Positions 27,706 to 36,739 of a stretch of 64,000 nt of DNA are shown in pieces. Every line of letters begins with the position of its first letter. The first letter of the stretch is position 1. The stretch covers positions 372,001 through 436,000 of the forward strand of contig NZ_CP077604.1 in assembly GCF_019048865.1 (NCBI RefSeq). Direction: 5' to 3'. The notes beneath the pieces were generated by a model, which saw only the letters and a program-made list of their open reading frames with translations, did not search any database and was not told the origin of the DNA. The position numbers were made by a program, and so were the translations under genes. The DNA is from Aquihabitans sp. G128 (lineage in GTDB: Bacteria > Actinomycetota > Acidimicrobiia > Acidimicrobiales > Iamiaceae).

Positions 27706-28662
27706 ATGGCGATCGCTGCGCTGTCTGCTGCCAACGCAGACGGCTTCTTCAACACCATCCGGCCTCACCAGGACCTCGTCGCAGAGGTCCTCGCACACAG
27801 CGATTCGAGGCAGTTGCCAGTGCCGTGGCGCCCTGCGGCGGACTCGCCAGCGATGGCGGAGCTTGCTGTCGAGGCGGATTGGACGCCGCCGGGGGAGCGG
27901 GCGCCGGTCGAGAGCGCCTACGGGAAGGCAGCGCTCCTCATGCTCGCCGCCGAGGACCACCTCGATTCGCTCAGCGGCCTCTACCGGCCGCCGGACGCCG
28001 TGTCGGTCTTCACCCCATCGGTCATCCTGCGAGCACTCCTCGAGACGCTCGGGCGCGTTCGATGGCTCATCGACCCTCACATCGGAGTGAAGCGGCGAGT
28101 CGGCCGCAACATGACCGAGACCCTCCACACCGGGCATCACCGCCGCAAGTCCTTCACAGGAGAGGACAGGAAGGCCTACGACCGTGACTTCGACCGCGAG
28201 TCCTTGACGGCCTGGGGTCAGGCCAAGAAGTACGAGGTTGCGAAGGACAAGGACGGAAGCTGGTACGTCGGCGAACCGAGACTCGGGACGGCGAAGGCCA
28301 TCGGCCGGCTCTTCTCCGGCTCTGCACGCGAGAGCGCCCCTGGGACCATCTTCCGGGCCACCTCAGCGGTCAGCCACGCAAGCATCCACGGCATCCTGTC
28401 TCGAGTCGAGCTCGAGTCGACGGGTGGGGGCGCGGGTTCGCGGAGCATGGCCACGATCGGTACGAACGATGCCGTTGCCGCTGAGAACCTGGCGGTTGCT
28501 CTCTACGCCTACGTGCTCGTCGCAGTAGAGCGGCGCAAACTTCTCGGGTGGGCGTCGCCCGAGTGGGACGCAACGGTGGACAGGGTGGGGCGACTCGTGA
28601 TGAAGAGCTTCGAACCCGTCGACGGACACCGCCGTCCGACGAGTGGGTTGTACCTGCCGTGA
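27706..28662 (+). CDS. Hypothetical protein
   Basis: 318 residues, mostly helical by composition, no recognised family. The central part ('ALLMLAAEDHLDSLSGLY', 'SVILRALLETLGRVRWLIDP') resembles the helical cores of some HEPN- or DUF5677-like proteins, but no RxxxxxH-type motif stands out. TACGGT ends 6 nt before the ATG, a clear leaderless-type start. It is divergent from the two-component operon. Confidence 0.65.
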   Translation: MAIAALSAANADGFFNTIRPHQDLVAEVLAHSDSRQLPVPWRPAADSPAMAELAVEADWTPPGERAPVESAYGKAALLMLAAEDHLDSLSGLYRPPDAVSVFTPSVILRALLETLGRVRWLIDPHIGVKRRVGRNMTETLHTGHHRRKSFTGEDRKAYDRDFDRESLTAWGQAKKYEVAKDKDGSWYVGEPRLGTAKAIGRLFSGSARESAPGTIFRATSAVSHASIHGILSRVELESTGGGAGSRSMATIGTNDAVAAENLAVALYAYVLVAVERRKLLGWASPEWDATVDRVGRLVMKSFEPVDGHRRPTSGLYLP

Positions 28663-28739
28663 CGATGCAGTCGGTCGAAGTGCGTGGCCTTGCCACTGGG
28701 TGCGAAGGCGAGGGGTTGGGTCTGGACGGCCAGTTGCGC

Positions 28740-28907
28740 TCAGGCGGACGACTCCGTGACGTTTCCATCGCTCATCGGGCGGAACGTCACTGTGACTGGT
28801 TGGGTCGGTAGCTCCATGCCGGCGTCGAGGCGTGCTGCGTACTGCTCGATCAGATCGGCAAGTTCGCTCGACTCGAACAGGACAGGACATTTCGCAGCGG
28901 CAGCCAT
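28740..28907 (-). CDS. Small hypothetical protein
   Basis: 55 residues from ATG 28907, with AACAGT 7 nt upstream. It contains 'LFESSELADLIEQYAARLDAG' and a beta-like 'PVTVTFRPM' end. It lies downstream of the recombinase-like pair on the same strand within an otherwise gene-free 386 bp. Very short and unrecognised, so tentative. Confidence 0.35.
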   Translation of the reverse strand: MAAAAKCPVLFESSELADLIEQYAARLDAGMELPTQPVTVTFRPMSDGNVTESSA

Positions 28908-29048
28908 GACCCTGACTGTTCGACCATGGACCAGCCGTGCAAGCAGGGCGACCAAACGCGACTCAAGCTCCTGAGCCGCCGGACTTCCGACGCCGGGTTC
29001 TCATGGGCCCACACCGCCCTTCGGCGCCCGGCCTGCATCTCGGAGCGG

Positions 29049-30356
29049 TCACTCGGTCGCTGAGCGCAGCAGCCCGTATGAGGCGGGGAAGACAGGCGAG
29101 TTCTCCACCCGGGGCATCCGCCAACACGAGGTGCACAGGAGGAGGTCGGCCACCTCCGGCACCATCAAGGCGAAGTCAACCAAACGCCCGCAGTGCCTGC
29201 ATGTCACCAGCGAGAGCATCTGCTTGCCGCTGTAGCGCGGGTCGATCGGGTTGTGCAGCGCAGACGGCACGCCTGCCCAGTCCCCAGAGGCCCGGTGGGT
29301 CGCAGCCCGCGCAAGGGTCTCCCTCTCCTTCTTTCCGATCAGTTCGCCGTGCATCAGCTCGAGGACAGCATCGCCAGTGGCCGCCCCACCGAGGATCGAG
29401 ACTGCGTCGATGACAGCTTGGCGCGACTTGCAGGGCCGTGCGTAGAAGCGAACCCAAGCAACTGCGCGATCGATGTAGGTGCTCTCGATGAGCCGGGCGT
29501 ACGCAGGGTCGACGCTCGGTGCAGGGGCCCCGACCAAGCGGGCCGAGACGACGTCGATGACCTCGGGGATCGGGCAGTCCGCCAGGACCGTGGCGGAGGC
29601 CTCTGGCACGCCGAAGGAGACGAGGTGGGTCCGGGCCATCTGCGTCATGGCGTCGCTGGTCCGGATACGCGAGCGGTACTCGAAGTCGAGGTTCGCAGCG
29701 GCAGCAAACCGGTGGACCGCTGGGCGGAGGAGCCGCACCGGGTGACGCACGGGCTCGACGGTGAAGCGCAGCGGTCCGAGCCTCACGATCCCGACCGACG
29801 CCGGGAACCGCAGCCACCATTCGATCGTGACCTCCTGGGCGCCGGAGTCGACGATCTCCATGTCGGCCACCAGCTGAGACATCGCAAGCGCCTCATGGTC
29901 CTCCACCAAGGAGTCGAGATGCAGCATCGCTGCAACCCCTCGTGCGAGGTAGGTGCCGTCAGTAGGGAGCGGTTGCAGGCCGAATGGCTCTGGTTCGTCA
30001 GCCAGGGCGTCGAGCTCTGCTTGCAGTTCTTTGGTCTTGCGGTTCGCCCGCGAAGCGTCTGCAAGGAAGTCAGCGGTGAGGTCTGCGTCGTCCGATGCGA
30101 GCTGGACGGCAAGGCGACGAGCCTTCTTCCCACTGTTGCGGGCGTCGGCGATCTCCTTCTTCAGGACGGTGCGCCGAATCTCGGAGCGGTCGACGGTCAC
30201 CGATCGAAGCTCCGAGATGTGGAACCTGCGAAGTCCATCAACAACCTCGAGGGCCGCGCCCTCTCGGATGCCGGCGACGGCCGAGTCGTAGAGGCCACGT
30301 CGGAAGGCCTCCTCAGGGATCGCTCCGATGACGGCGCCGGGTAGTAGGTCGCTCAC
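29049..30356 (-). CDS. Coiled-coil and zinc-ribbon protein, second half of a split recombinase-like pair
   Basis: 435 residues, GTG start overlapping the upstream stop by 4 nt. Residues about 55-120 are a charged coiled coil ('VLKKEIADARNSGKKARRLAVQ', 'ANRKTKELQAELDALAD' region). The C-terminus holds a zinc ribbon 'CRHCGRLVDF...LLCTSCWR'. Both parts are features of large serine recombinases (coiled-coil motif and zinc domain), in a different order. I do not recognise a named family. Translational coupling to the recombinase-like protein suggests that the two act as one unit. Confidence 0.65.
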   Translation of the reverse strand: MSDLLPGAVIGAIPEEAFRRGLYDSAVAGIREGAALEVVDGLRRFHISELRSVTVDRSEIRRTVLKKEIADARNSGKKARRLAVQLASDDADLTADFLADASRANRKTKELQAELDALADEPEPFGLQPLPTDGTYLARGVAAMLHLDSLVEDHEALAMSQLVADMEIVDSGAQEVTIEWWLRFPASVGIVRLGPLRFTVEPVRHPVRLLRPAVHRFAAAANLDFEYRSRIRTSDAMTQMARTHLVSFGVPEASATVLADCPIPEVIDVVSARLVGAPAPSVDPAYARLIESTYIDRAVAWVRFYARPCKSRQAVIDAVSILGGAATGDAVLELMHGELIGKKERETLARAATHRASGDWAGVPSALHNPIDPRYSGKQMLSLVTCRHCGRLVDFALMVPEVADLLLCTSCWRMPRVENSPVFPASYGLLRSATE

Positions 30357-31714
30357 GACTGCACTCCTCGGCCACCAGGCGACGGTTGCCCGACAGGACC
30401 GGCTGCGCGCTGGCTTCGGTCGACGACCAGCTCAAGGGCTCCGCTTCGATCGGCGCGCAGGCGCAGCGGTTCTCCGTCGGCGCTCCTGACTCGGACATGG
30501 CTGAACAGCCGTCGGATCGGGCCAGCAGCACGGCCCTGGGGGCGCACTTCGATGCGCTCTCCGGTCCCGTACTCCTGCTCCTGCCACGCTTGCAGAGCCG
30601 TCTCCAGGAGGTCGGCGTCTGCCCAGCCACCTGGTGGCACGTCCAAGTCGTAGGGGAGCTCCACGAATCCGTGGTCGTCGAGTCCATCCACCCGATTCAC
30701 GGGAAGTCCAGCGAAGTCGTCGAGCCCGGGAAACGGCACTGCGAGCCGGAGAACCTGCTTCCCCGTGGCGTACAGAGGAAGGAACTTCGCCAGGCCTCGG
30801 ATCGTGCTGGAGTGGTTCGTCGTGGCGGACAGCGGCCGGCCGCGTCCGGGGCCTGGCTCTCGGCTCCGCAACCCCGCCTTGCCGAGCTCGCCGACTGTCC
30901 AGATCGAAGAAGCTCGTGGGTCGGCAAGCAGCTCGATGATCCGCTTGACGGCGCCGACCATCGCTTCGTCGATGGCCAATCGTCGTTCGGTGAGGCAGTA
31001 GCCGGGCGGGATCGCGTTGTCGCCGAAGAGCCACTCGCCTCGACGCCACTTGTTCACCTTGCCGATCAGGAGACGCTGAACGATGAGGTTCCGCTCGGTC
31101 GCAGCGATCGGCGCGTACGCCGACCAGATGACTCCGCTCATCGCATCGCTGAGCACCAGCTCTGTCGTGCCAAGCCGCACCGTCGACACACGCTGATCGA
31201 TGCAGGCATGGATCGTGGCGCCGACCTTCACCGACCGCAGCAGCCGAGAGATGCTCGCCGCCGCCAAGATCCGGGGGCGCAGAACGGTGATGAGGTCCAC
31301 GAGCACGGCGCAGTACTGGTTCTCCGAGTTCGGCCGCCAGATCGCTGCAGTGCCGGTTGCGAGGAAGTGCCAGACACCTCTGTGGCAGTAGATGACCGCC
31401 CGGAGCTTGCCCGTCTTGAAACGGATCCGAGGGAACGGGCACTCGTCGTCGAGCAGCGGGCCTAGGCCAGCAGCGACGACATCGGTCATGCCCGGCAGGT
31501 CCTTGTTCATCGCCAGGGTGGTGACCTGCATCCCGCGGAGCAGGTCGTAGGACCCGGACGTGCTCTCGCGGTTGAGCACCAACGCCGTCGCCCTGTCGAA
31601 CAACCGGAGAAGTTCCAGGACGGGACCCTCCGGGACGCCCCGCTTCAGCAGGCGGTTCAGCGCTTCGGTCTCCTCGTTGCCTGCCGGGTGAAGGGCAACC
31701 GCGGTGACGGTCAT
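30353..31714 (-). CDS. Degenerate large-serine-recombinase-like protein
   Basis: 453 residues. The segment around residues 140-260 follows the serine-recombinase pattern: a 'DRLGR'-like 'SISRLLRS', an 'EFER.LI..R' equivalent 'AATERNLIVQRLLIGKV', a 'GYR' equivalent 'GDNAIPPGYCLTER', then recombinase-domain-like 'VGELGKAGLRSREP'. The N-terminal Y/R-x-S catalytic serine motif is missing. The first ~100 residues are unlike the family. It is therefore probably inactive as a strand-cutting recombinase, or uses a partner. The homology is by eye and moderate. Confidence 0.6.
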   Translation of the reverse strand: MTVTAVALHPAGNEETEALNRLLKRGVPEGPVLELLRLFDRATALVLNRESTSGSYDLLRGMQVTTLAMNKDLPGMTDVVAAGLGPLLDDECPFPRIRFKTGKLRAVIYCHRGVWHFLATGTAAIWRPNSENQYCAVLVDLITVLRPRILAAASISRLLRSVKVGATIHACIDQRVSTVRLGTTELVLSDAMSGVIWSAYAPIAATERNLIVQRLLIGKVNKWRRGEWLFGDNAIPPGYCLTERRLAIDEAMVGAVKRIIELLADPRASSIWTVGELGKAGLRSREPGPGRGRPLSATTNHSSTIRGLAKFLPLYATGKQVLRLAVPFPGLDDFAGLPVNRVDGLDDHGFVELPYDLDVPPGGWADADLLETALQAWQEQEYGTGERIEVRPQGRAAGPIRRLFSHVRVRSADGEPLRLRADRSGALELVVDRSQRAAGPVGQPSPGGRGVQS

Positions 31715-32134
31715 CGGCCTGCCGCCTCAGGAGACTGCGCTGCCGTGTGCGTCTGCAACGGACTCGAACTCCTGGAACTGGGGTTCGTGCGCCGGAGTCC
31801 GAAGGGCCGTCGCGTTGGGAGGGGGACCATGTTGTACCTCTTCGCTGGTTGGCCGCGTCGAGAGCGCCAGCGTGACCCAGGCCCGGCAGAGGACCACCTG
31901 TTCATAGGCTGTCGATGGCTCCTCGACGAACGGCACGTTCGTAGGATCTAGCGGACGAATCGCAAGTACGCAAGAAGTCGAAGTTGCTCTTGAGCACCTT
32001 CGGTTTCGTGAGTACAACCGGCCGCGATGTACACCGTGCGGAGCTGACCCGAGAGCGCAACTGGGTGCCTCTGACCTGGTGATCGTCAGCGCTGAAGGGT
32101 TGACCTGTCGTGGCGGCCGCCCGCCTGCGACTGC
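31715..32134. other. Gene-free stretch upstream of the recombinase-like pair
   Basis: About 420 bp between the recombinase-like gene and the HNH gene, both on the minus strand. Short frames are present, but none has a convincing start or composition. It probably contains the promoter of the pair. Confidence 0.4.
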
Positions 32135-33145
32135 TTACCTCCCCGGAGTTCGAGCACCCTTGCGCACGTTGCAGATCCAGTGAGCGAGCTGGGTGTTCGC
32201 CCGGCTGTGACCGCCGCCGGCAGCCAACGGAAGGACGTGGTCGAGGCTCGCTCCGAGCGGGTCTGGGTGCTTCAACGCGCGGTCGACGGGCTCGTCGCAG
32301 AGCTGGCAGATCCACTCGTCTCGCTCGAAGATCTCAAGCGGGTCGAACCGTTCGATGGTCGCAGCATCGAGGCGCACCCGCCGCGCGTGCGCAGCGGTAG
32401 ATGCGTTGATCCGTGCACGTTGCTCGGACCGGCGCCGGTAGGCCGGGCTCCACAGCGCCGGACCGTGTTCCACCTGTGCGGGTACGCAGACTGCTGCGCG
32501 CCACGTGTACTCCTGTCCGTCGGCAGTCAGGTCCCGGATGTGCTCTCGGCACCAGACGAGGTCCATGCCTCGGTAGCGGAATGGGCTGCAGGTCTCCCGG
32601 CGTACAGCGTCGGCGTCGAAGTCGCCGTGGATGGTGTCGCCAGGGCTCCCGAGCTCGGTTGCGGCGTAGACGAAGTGGTGTCCGGACTCGTGCGATGCGA
32701 CGTGGAATCCGTGGCTCGCATACGGCGGGACCTGGGCGGGGTTGTCGGATCGAAGCCACTGGTAGCCAGTGCAGACGCCGTAGCGCTCGACGACGTCACC
32801 GTGGCGTGGTCCGAATCCGTGGAACTCGAACGGAAACGGTTCACCGGAGGCTGCATCGTGGCGGAAGACCCTCGGGGTCGGGTCGGTCCGGGGGTCGGCG
32901 AGTGGCTCTGGCCTGTCGATACGAAGCGGTGCAGCGCTGGCAAGCGTCCTGCTGAACTGGCGTGCGAGCAGTCGGTTGCATCGCGGCCCGCAGACGTGTC
33001 GGTCTCGGTGCTTCCAGTGGGCGTTGGGCGGCACGGTGTTCGGGCACTTGACGCAAGGTCCGCCGCCCGTGGCGCGACCCTCGGGGTGAGCGAGGAGTTG
33101 GTCGCGCCACTCCCAGTAGCCGTGCTCGTCCCCCACGGCCGACAT
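32135..33145 (-). CDS. HNH endonuclease
   Basis: 336 residues. The C-terminal HNH domain has 'RDEWICQLCDEPVD' (first Cys pair), the catalytic 'SLDHVLPLAAGGGHS' (about residue 300) and 'ANTQLAHWICNVRKG' (Asn/His). The N-terminus has a Cys-rich finger 'CVKCPNTVP...HVCGPRCN'. This fits a restriction- or defence-type nuclease rather than a small phage HNH. It follows the TIGR02391 gene by 32 bp on the same strand, so the two probably form an operon. Confidence 0.82.
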   Translation of the reverse strand: MSAVGDEHGYWEWRDQLLAHPEGRATGGGPCVKCPNTVPPNAHWKHRDRHVCGPRCNRLLARQFSRTLASAAPLRIDRPEPLADPRTDPTPRVFRHDAASGEPFPFEFHGFGPRHGDVVERYGVCTGYQWLRSDNPAQVPPYASHGFHVASHESGHHFVYAATELGSPGDTIHGDFDADAVRRETCSPFRYRGMDLVWCREHIRDLTADGQEYTWRAAVCVPAQVEHGPALWSPAYRRRSEQRARINASTAAHARRVRLDAATIERFDPLEIFERDEWICQLCDEPVDRALKHPDPLGASLDHVLPLAAGGGHSRANTQLAHWICNVRKGARTPGR

Positions 33146-33177
33146 GGTCTCAGGTGCAGCAGGGGTGTGCGTTGGAT

Positions 33178-33894
33178 CTACTGGGTGCGCTGCTCGACCC
33201 TGTCGAGCAGGCGCATGAGCAGATCGGCGAGGAGAACGACTTCGGCGGCTTCGGTGGGGTCGCCGTAGTCGACCGTTCGATGCGAGGCCGGGTTCTTGAA
33301 CGTCCCGATGGCACCGGCGAACAGATCCATCGTCGCCTGCTGCTCGCCTCCGTCGGCATCAGGATCAGCTAGGACGCCGCCGTCCTTCTTGAACGCTGAG
33401 CGCATCAGCGGCACCCCAAGACCCTCGATCCCAGCAAGGTCGCGGACTCGGACCTCGACGGCCTTCAGCGCAGCGAACGCAGCCGTCTCATGGTCACCGA
33501 GCGCGAAGATCGCTCGCACATTCCCGTCGAGCAGTGGATGGAGGCCCATGGTGAGCCGGTCCGCTGCGATCTGAGCTGTCCGGAGGTTCGGGTCCTCGGC
33601 TGCTTCCCTGCCGCGGGAAGTGAGACGTTGCCATCCGCCGGTCTGCCGAGGATCAGGTCCCAGGTACGCCTGGGCCTCGAGCCACGCCCAAGCATCAGAC
33701 AGCTTGGTCAGGAGGACGTCGACGTTAGGTTCGCCGTTGTTTCGGTAGGCCTGCTCGGCTCCGCGAAACGTGTTGTTCGAGTTCAGCGCGCCGCCGTCGC
33801 GAGCCAGGTGCTGGAGGAGCAGGAGGGCGGCCTCTGAGGTGGGCAGCGAGCGCAGGTCCGCGGGGTCGACCGGGCCGCTGTAGGTCATGTTCAC
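33178..33894 (-). CDS. TIGR02391-family (Hypoth_ymh) protein
   Basis: 238 residues. The C-terminal two thirds follow the family: 'LHPLLDGNVRAIFALGDHETAAFAALKAVE', 'GLGVPLMRSAFKK', 'EQQATMDLFAGAIGTFKNPASHR' and a terminal helix 'LLADLLMRLLDRVE'. The family is repeatedly seen in mobile elements and is suspected of HEPN-like RNase or abortive roles; the 'NPASHR' segment resembles the HEPN catalytic arginine-histidine region. GTG 33894 is preferred: TATCGT ends 6 nt upstream. ATG 33888 is the alternative. Confidence 0.8.
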   Translation of the reverse strand: MNMTYSGPVDPADLRSLPTSEAALLLLQHLARDGGALNSNNTFRGAEQAYRNNGEPNVDVLLTKLSDAWAWLEAQAYLGPDPRQTGGWQRLTSRGREAAEDPNLRTAQIAADRLTMGLHPLLDGNVRAIFALGDHETAAFAALKAVEVRVRDLAGIEGLGVPLMRSAFKKDGGVLADPDADGGEQQATMDLFAGAIGTFKNPASHRTVDYGDPTEAAEVVLLADLLMRLLDRVEQRTQ

Positions 33895-34516
33895 GGACCG
33901 ACGATACGGCAGCGACCGCAAGGGAGGCAGGGGAGTGGTGTGCGGTCCGTGGCCGCAAGCGGGTGCCCGGCCTGCGGCCGGGATAACGGTTGGCGGTGGC
34001 CAGGGTGCGGCGGTCGCAGCAGGCATCGGCGGCCATGGCACGCCAACCCGCTAGCTGCGGTAGGTCTGTTATCGGCCGTAGGCCGCAGGGGTTGTAGAAG
34101 GCGGCGGAGGCCTACCGTTCTCAACTCTGAGACCGGTGCAATGGTTGTCGGTCCCGCCTCTGCCGCTCCGGTGAAGGTCGCCCACGCTTACGTGGAGCGC
34201 CGAGCCGGAGCGTTCGAACCTCAGCGAAACTTGGGCTGAGTTGGACGCTACGGACGCGATTACGCCAGGTAAGCCTTGATGGAGCGGTTGGTTCTTTCGA
34301 ACCAAAGGGTGTCGGCGGGTTGCCGAGAAGATCCGTCCGTACCGTCCGATCGCTCTCGGTTGGTTGTCCTGCTGGGGTCATGGTCTGCGCGATCCGTCCG
34401 TCCCCGTGTCCGAAGTGCATCGGAACCTGACGAACCGAAGTTGTTGGACTAGGGACAGGTTTCGGCTCGTCGAACGGCGGGGCGATCGACGGACCGAGAG
34501 AGGCATACGGATCACC
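33895..34516. other. Intergenic region before the primase-helicase, candidate origin/regulatory zone
   Basis: About 620 bp without a convincing gene. It holds a 14-mer TGAGACCGGTGCAA (34128-34141) that recurs exactly at 43727 near the integrase, and less GC-rich patches around 34200-34300. Being next to a replicative primase-helicase, it may hold the element's replication origin. That is inference. Confidence 0.4.
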
Positions 34517-36220
34517 GTGAGCGTTCACCAGGACGGATCGATGGACGGATCGAACGAGGAGGTGAGCCCGACCGAACCCGTAGAGGCGGTCGATGCAGCC
34601 ACCACCGACCTCGATGCTCCTGCTGATCCTGAGGTGCGCTTCGGACCTCGAAAGCCTCGGGACAGCAGCCGGGATGGCTGGGCGATCCGACCGGCGGCCC
34701 ACGAACGTCTCGAGTCCGGCAGCGAGCTGGGCGTGGGCCTCCAACAGGCGCTGTTCTCAGCTCGTCCAGCAGAGAGCCCGAAGGGCCAGGACCTGCGAGA
34801 CGTCCAGCTGCGCGAGAGCACCACCAGCCCGACTTGGGTCCTGGCCGGCCTCGAGGTCCCAGATGCGATCACCGACGACTCCAACGCCCGCCGATTCGTC
34901 GCCGACCACCGGGGCCACCTTCGCTACCGACCGGACCGGGGCTGCTGGATGGCCTGGGCAGACGACCGCTGGGTCAAGCTCGATAAGGCTGAACTCACGC
35001 AGTACGCCAGGGTCACGGCTGCGCACATCCAGCGGGAGGCGGCCGCCTCCGGCGATGCGAAGGCGCGGCGCGAGGCTGCAAGCGTCGCAAGTCGACGCTC
35101 GTTGTCTGCCATGGTCGAGCTGGCAGCCGGTGACGAAGCCATCCGAGCCGAGGGACGCGTCTGGAACTACGACCCATGGTTGTTGAACACCAAGAGTTCC
35201 ACGATCGACCTGGAGACCGGCACCGGCCTGACCTACTCGCCGAACAACTTCATCGACCGAATGGCGCCGACGCTGTACAAGCCCACCTCTCCTGCGGAGC
35301 GGTCGCCGACCTGGGAGCGATTCCTCAAGCAGATGTTCGAAGGCGATGAGGAGCTCATCGCGTACGTCCAGCGCTTCATCGGGTACTGCCTCACCGCGGT
35401 GGTCCGGGAGCATGCCCTGTTCGTGCTGTACGGCCCCGGCGGCAACGGCAAGAGCGTCTTCCTCAACACGATCATGCAGATCCTCGGACCCGACTACTCC
35501 GTGCAGCTCGATTCCGACCTGCTCATCGCCAAGGGCGCCATCGGAGACACCAACTATGGGCTCGCCGACCTCGAGGCCAAGCGGTTCGCGGTCGCATCGG
35601 AGGTAGACGAGGGTGCCCGCCTGTCCGAGGCGCTCGTGAAGCAGCTCACCGGTGGCGACACCATCCGGGCCCGTCGGATTCGAGAAGCGCCCTTCGAGTT
35701 CCGGCCGACGGCCAAGATCGTGATCGCCACCAACCACCCACCCGTCGTCAGCTCCACCGACGACGGCATCTGGCGCCGCATCAAGCTGATCCCGGCTCCC
35801 GGGCGAGTCGCCAAACCCGATCCGACACTGCCGGCGAAACTGCTGACACAACGCACGGCGATCCTCGACTGGATGGTCCAAGGGTGCCTCGAGTGGCAGC
35901 GCCTCGGGCTTGGGACCTGTGCTGCGGTCGAGGCCGCGACGGCCGACTACCGGGCCTCGATGGACGTCCTCGGCGCCTTCATCACCGACGCCTGCGAGGT
36001 GGCGGTCGGCGAGCGAGTCTCGACAAGCGACCTCTACGCCGCCTACGCCAACTGGGCCAACGCCAACGGGTTCCGCCCGTGGACCCAGAACGCGTTCAGC
36101 CGCAAGCTGAAGACACGAGGCTTCGAACCGGGGAAGTCCGCGGACGGGAAGCGGCGAATCTGGAAGGGCCTTTCAGTGCGCGTACCGCACGTAGCGGCTC
36201 CCGGCGACCCCGTCTTCTGA
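34517..36220 (+). CDS. Phage/plasmid D5-type primase-helicase
   Basis: 567 residues from GTG 34517 (ATG 34541 possible). A D5_N-type region (about 130-260) precedes the SF3 ATPase: Walker A 'LYGPGGNGKSVFLN' (about 302), Walker B region 'LADLEAKRFAVASEVDEG', and 'KIVIATNHPPVVSSTDDGIWRR' (motif C and sensor). The C-terminal winged helix matches 'VSTSDLYAAYANWANANGF'. It unwinds DNA for replication of the element. A degenerate ATACGG lies a few nt upstream of the GTG. No separate primase is seen. Confidence 0.88.
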   Translation: MSVHQDGSMDGSNEEVSPTEPVEAVDAATTDLDAPADPEVRFGPRKPRDSSRDGWAIRPAAHERLESGSELGVGLQQALFSARPAESPKGQDLRDVQLRESTTSPTWVLAGLEVPDAITDDSNARRFVADHRGHLRYRPDRGCWMAWADDRWVKLDKAELTQYARVTAAHIQREAAASGDAKARREAASVASRRSLSAMVELAAGDEAIRAEGRVWNYDPWLLNTKSSTIDLETGTGLTYSPNNFIDRMAPTLYKPTSPAERSPTWERFLKQMFEGDEELIAYVQRFIGYCLTAVVREHALFVLYGPGGNGKSVFLNTIMQILGPDYSVQLDSDLLIAKGAIGDTNYGLADLEAKRFAVASEVDEGARLSEALVKQLTGGDTIRARRIREAPFEFRPTAKIVIATNHPPVVSSTDDGIWRRIKLIPAPGRVAKPDPTLPAKLLTQRTAILDWMVQGCLEWQRLGLGTCAAVEAATADYRASMDVLGAFITDACEVAVGERVSTSDLYAAYANWANANGFRPWTQNAFSRKLKTRGFEPGKSADGKRRIWKGLSVRVPHVAAPGDPVF

Positions 36221-36288
36221 ACGTCGCCCCCGGGTCGCCGATGGTTGGCGGCCCGGGATGGCGGTCGCAGTGTCGACGACGACGGACG

Positions 36289-36612
36289 TCAGCGAGCCGC
36301 CGCCCCGACCGACGGAGCCCACAGGGTGACTTCAAGGGCCTCCTCGAGCTTCATGATCGTGACGACATCGGGCCATGAGTTCCCGGCAAGTAGGTCGTAA
36401 ACCGTCGTCCTGGCAACGTCAGCGGCCTTGGCCGTCGCTGTGATGCTGCGGCCTTCGAGCGCCTCGGCAAGTCGTTGAGAGATCTCGGCCGACACGATCA
36501 CGGCACGACGGATGGGTGCGCTCTCTCGGGCCCGCACGCGCCGGCTCGGCCAACTCACGCCGGTCTGGAGGTAGACCTTCGGTGGTCCCTGTACTCCTCG
36601 ACGCTGCGTCAT
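36289..36612 (-). CDS. Helix-turn-helix transcriptional regulator
   Basis: 107 residues. The HTH is 'SITATAKAADVARTTVYDLLAGNSWPDVVTIMKLEEAL' (about 55-93), XRE-like. The basic N-terminus could also contact DNA. A good TATGCT -10 ends 6 nt before ATG 36612, giving a probable leaderless message. It is convergent to the primase-helicase and may be the element's repressor. Confidence 0.8.
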   Translation of the reverse strand: MTQRRGVQGPPKVYLQTGVSWPSRRVRARESAPIRRAVIVSAEISQRLAEALEGRSITATAKAADVARTTVYDLLAGNSWPDVVTIMKLEEALEVTLWAPSVGAAAR

Positions 36613-36739
36613 GCGACCAGCATAGGCAGCGGCTGGGACTGAACCCGTTGCCTGGTACCGATTCGGGACACGAAACCTGTCCCTTCTGTCCCTTCTACCC
36701 TACGAGCAACGTCGATGGATTGACCCTACGGTGGCAGGG

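Noticed and set aside
31727-32017. 96-codon minus-strand frame upstream of the recombinase-like pair
   Set aside because: No start signal, overlaps the likely promoter region, composition not protein-like.
34121-34744. 207-codon open frame on the minus strand before the primase-helicase
   Set aside because: It overlaps the start of the well-supported primase-helicase and shows no motif.
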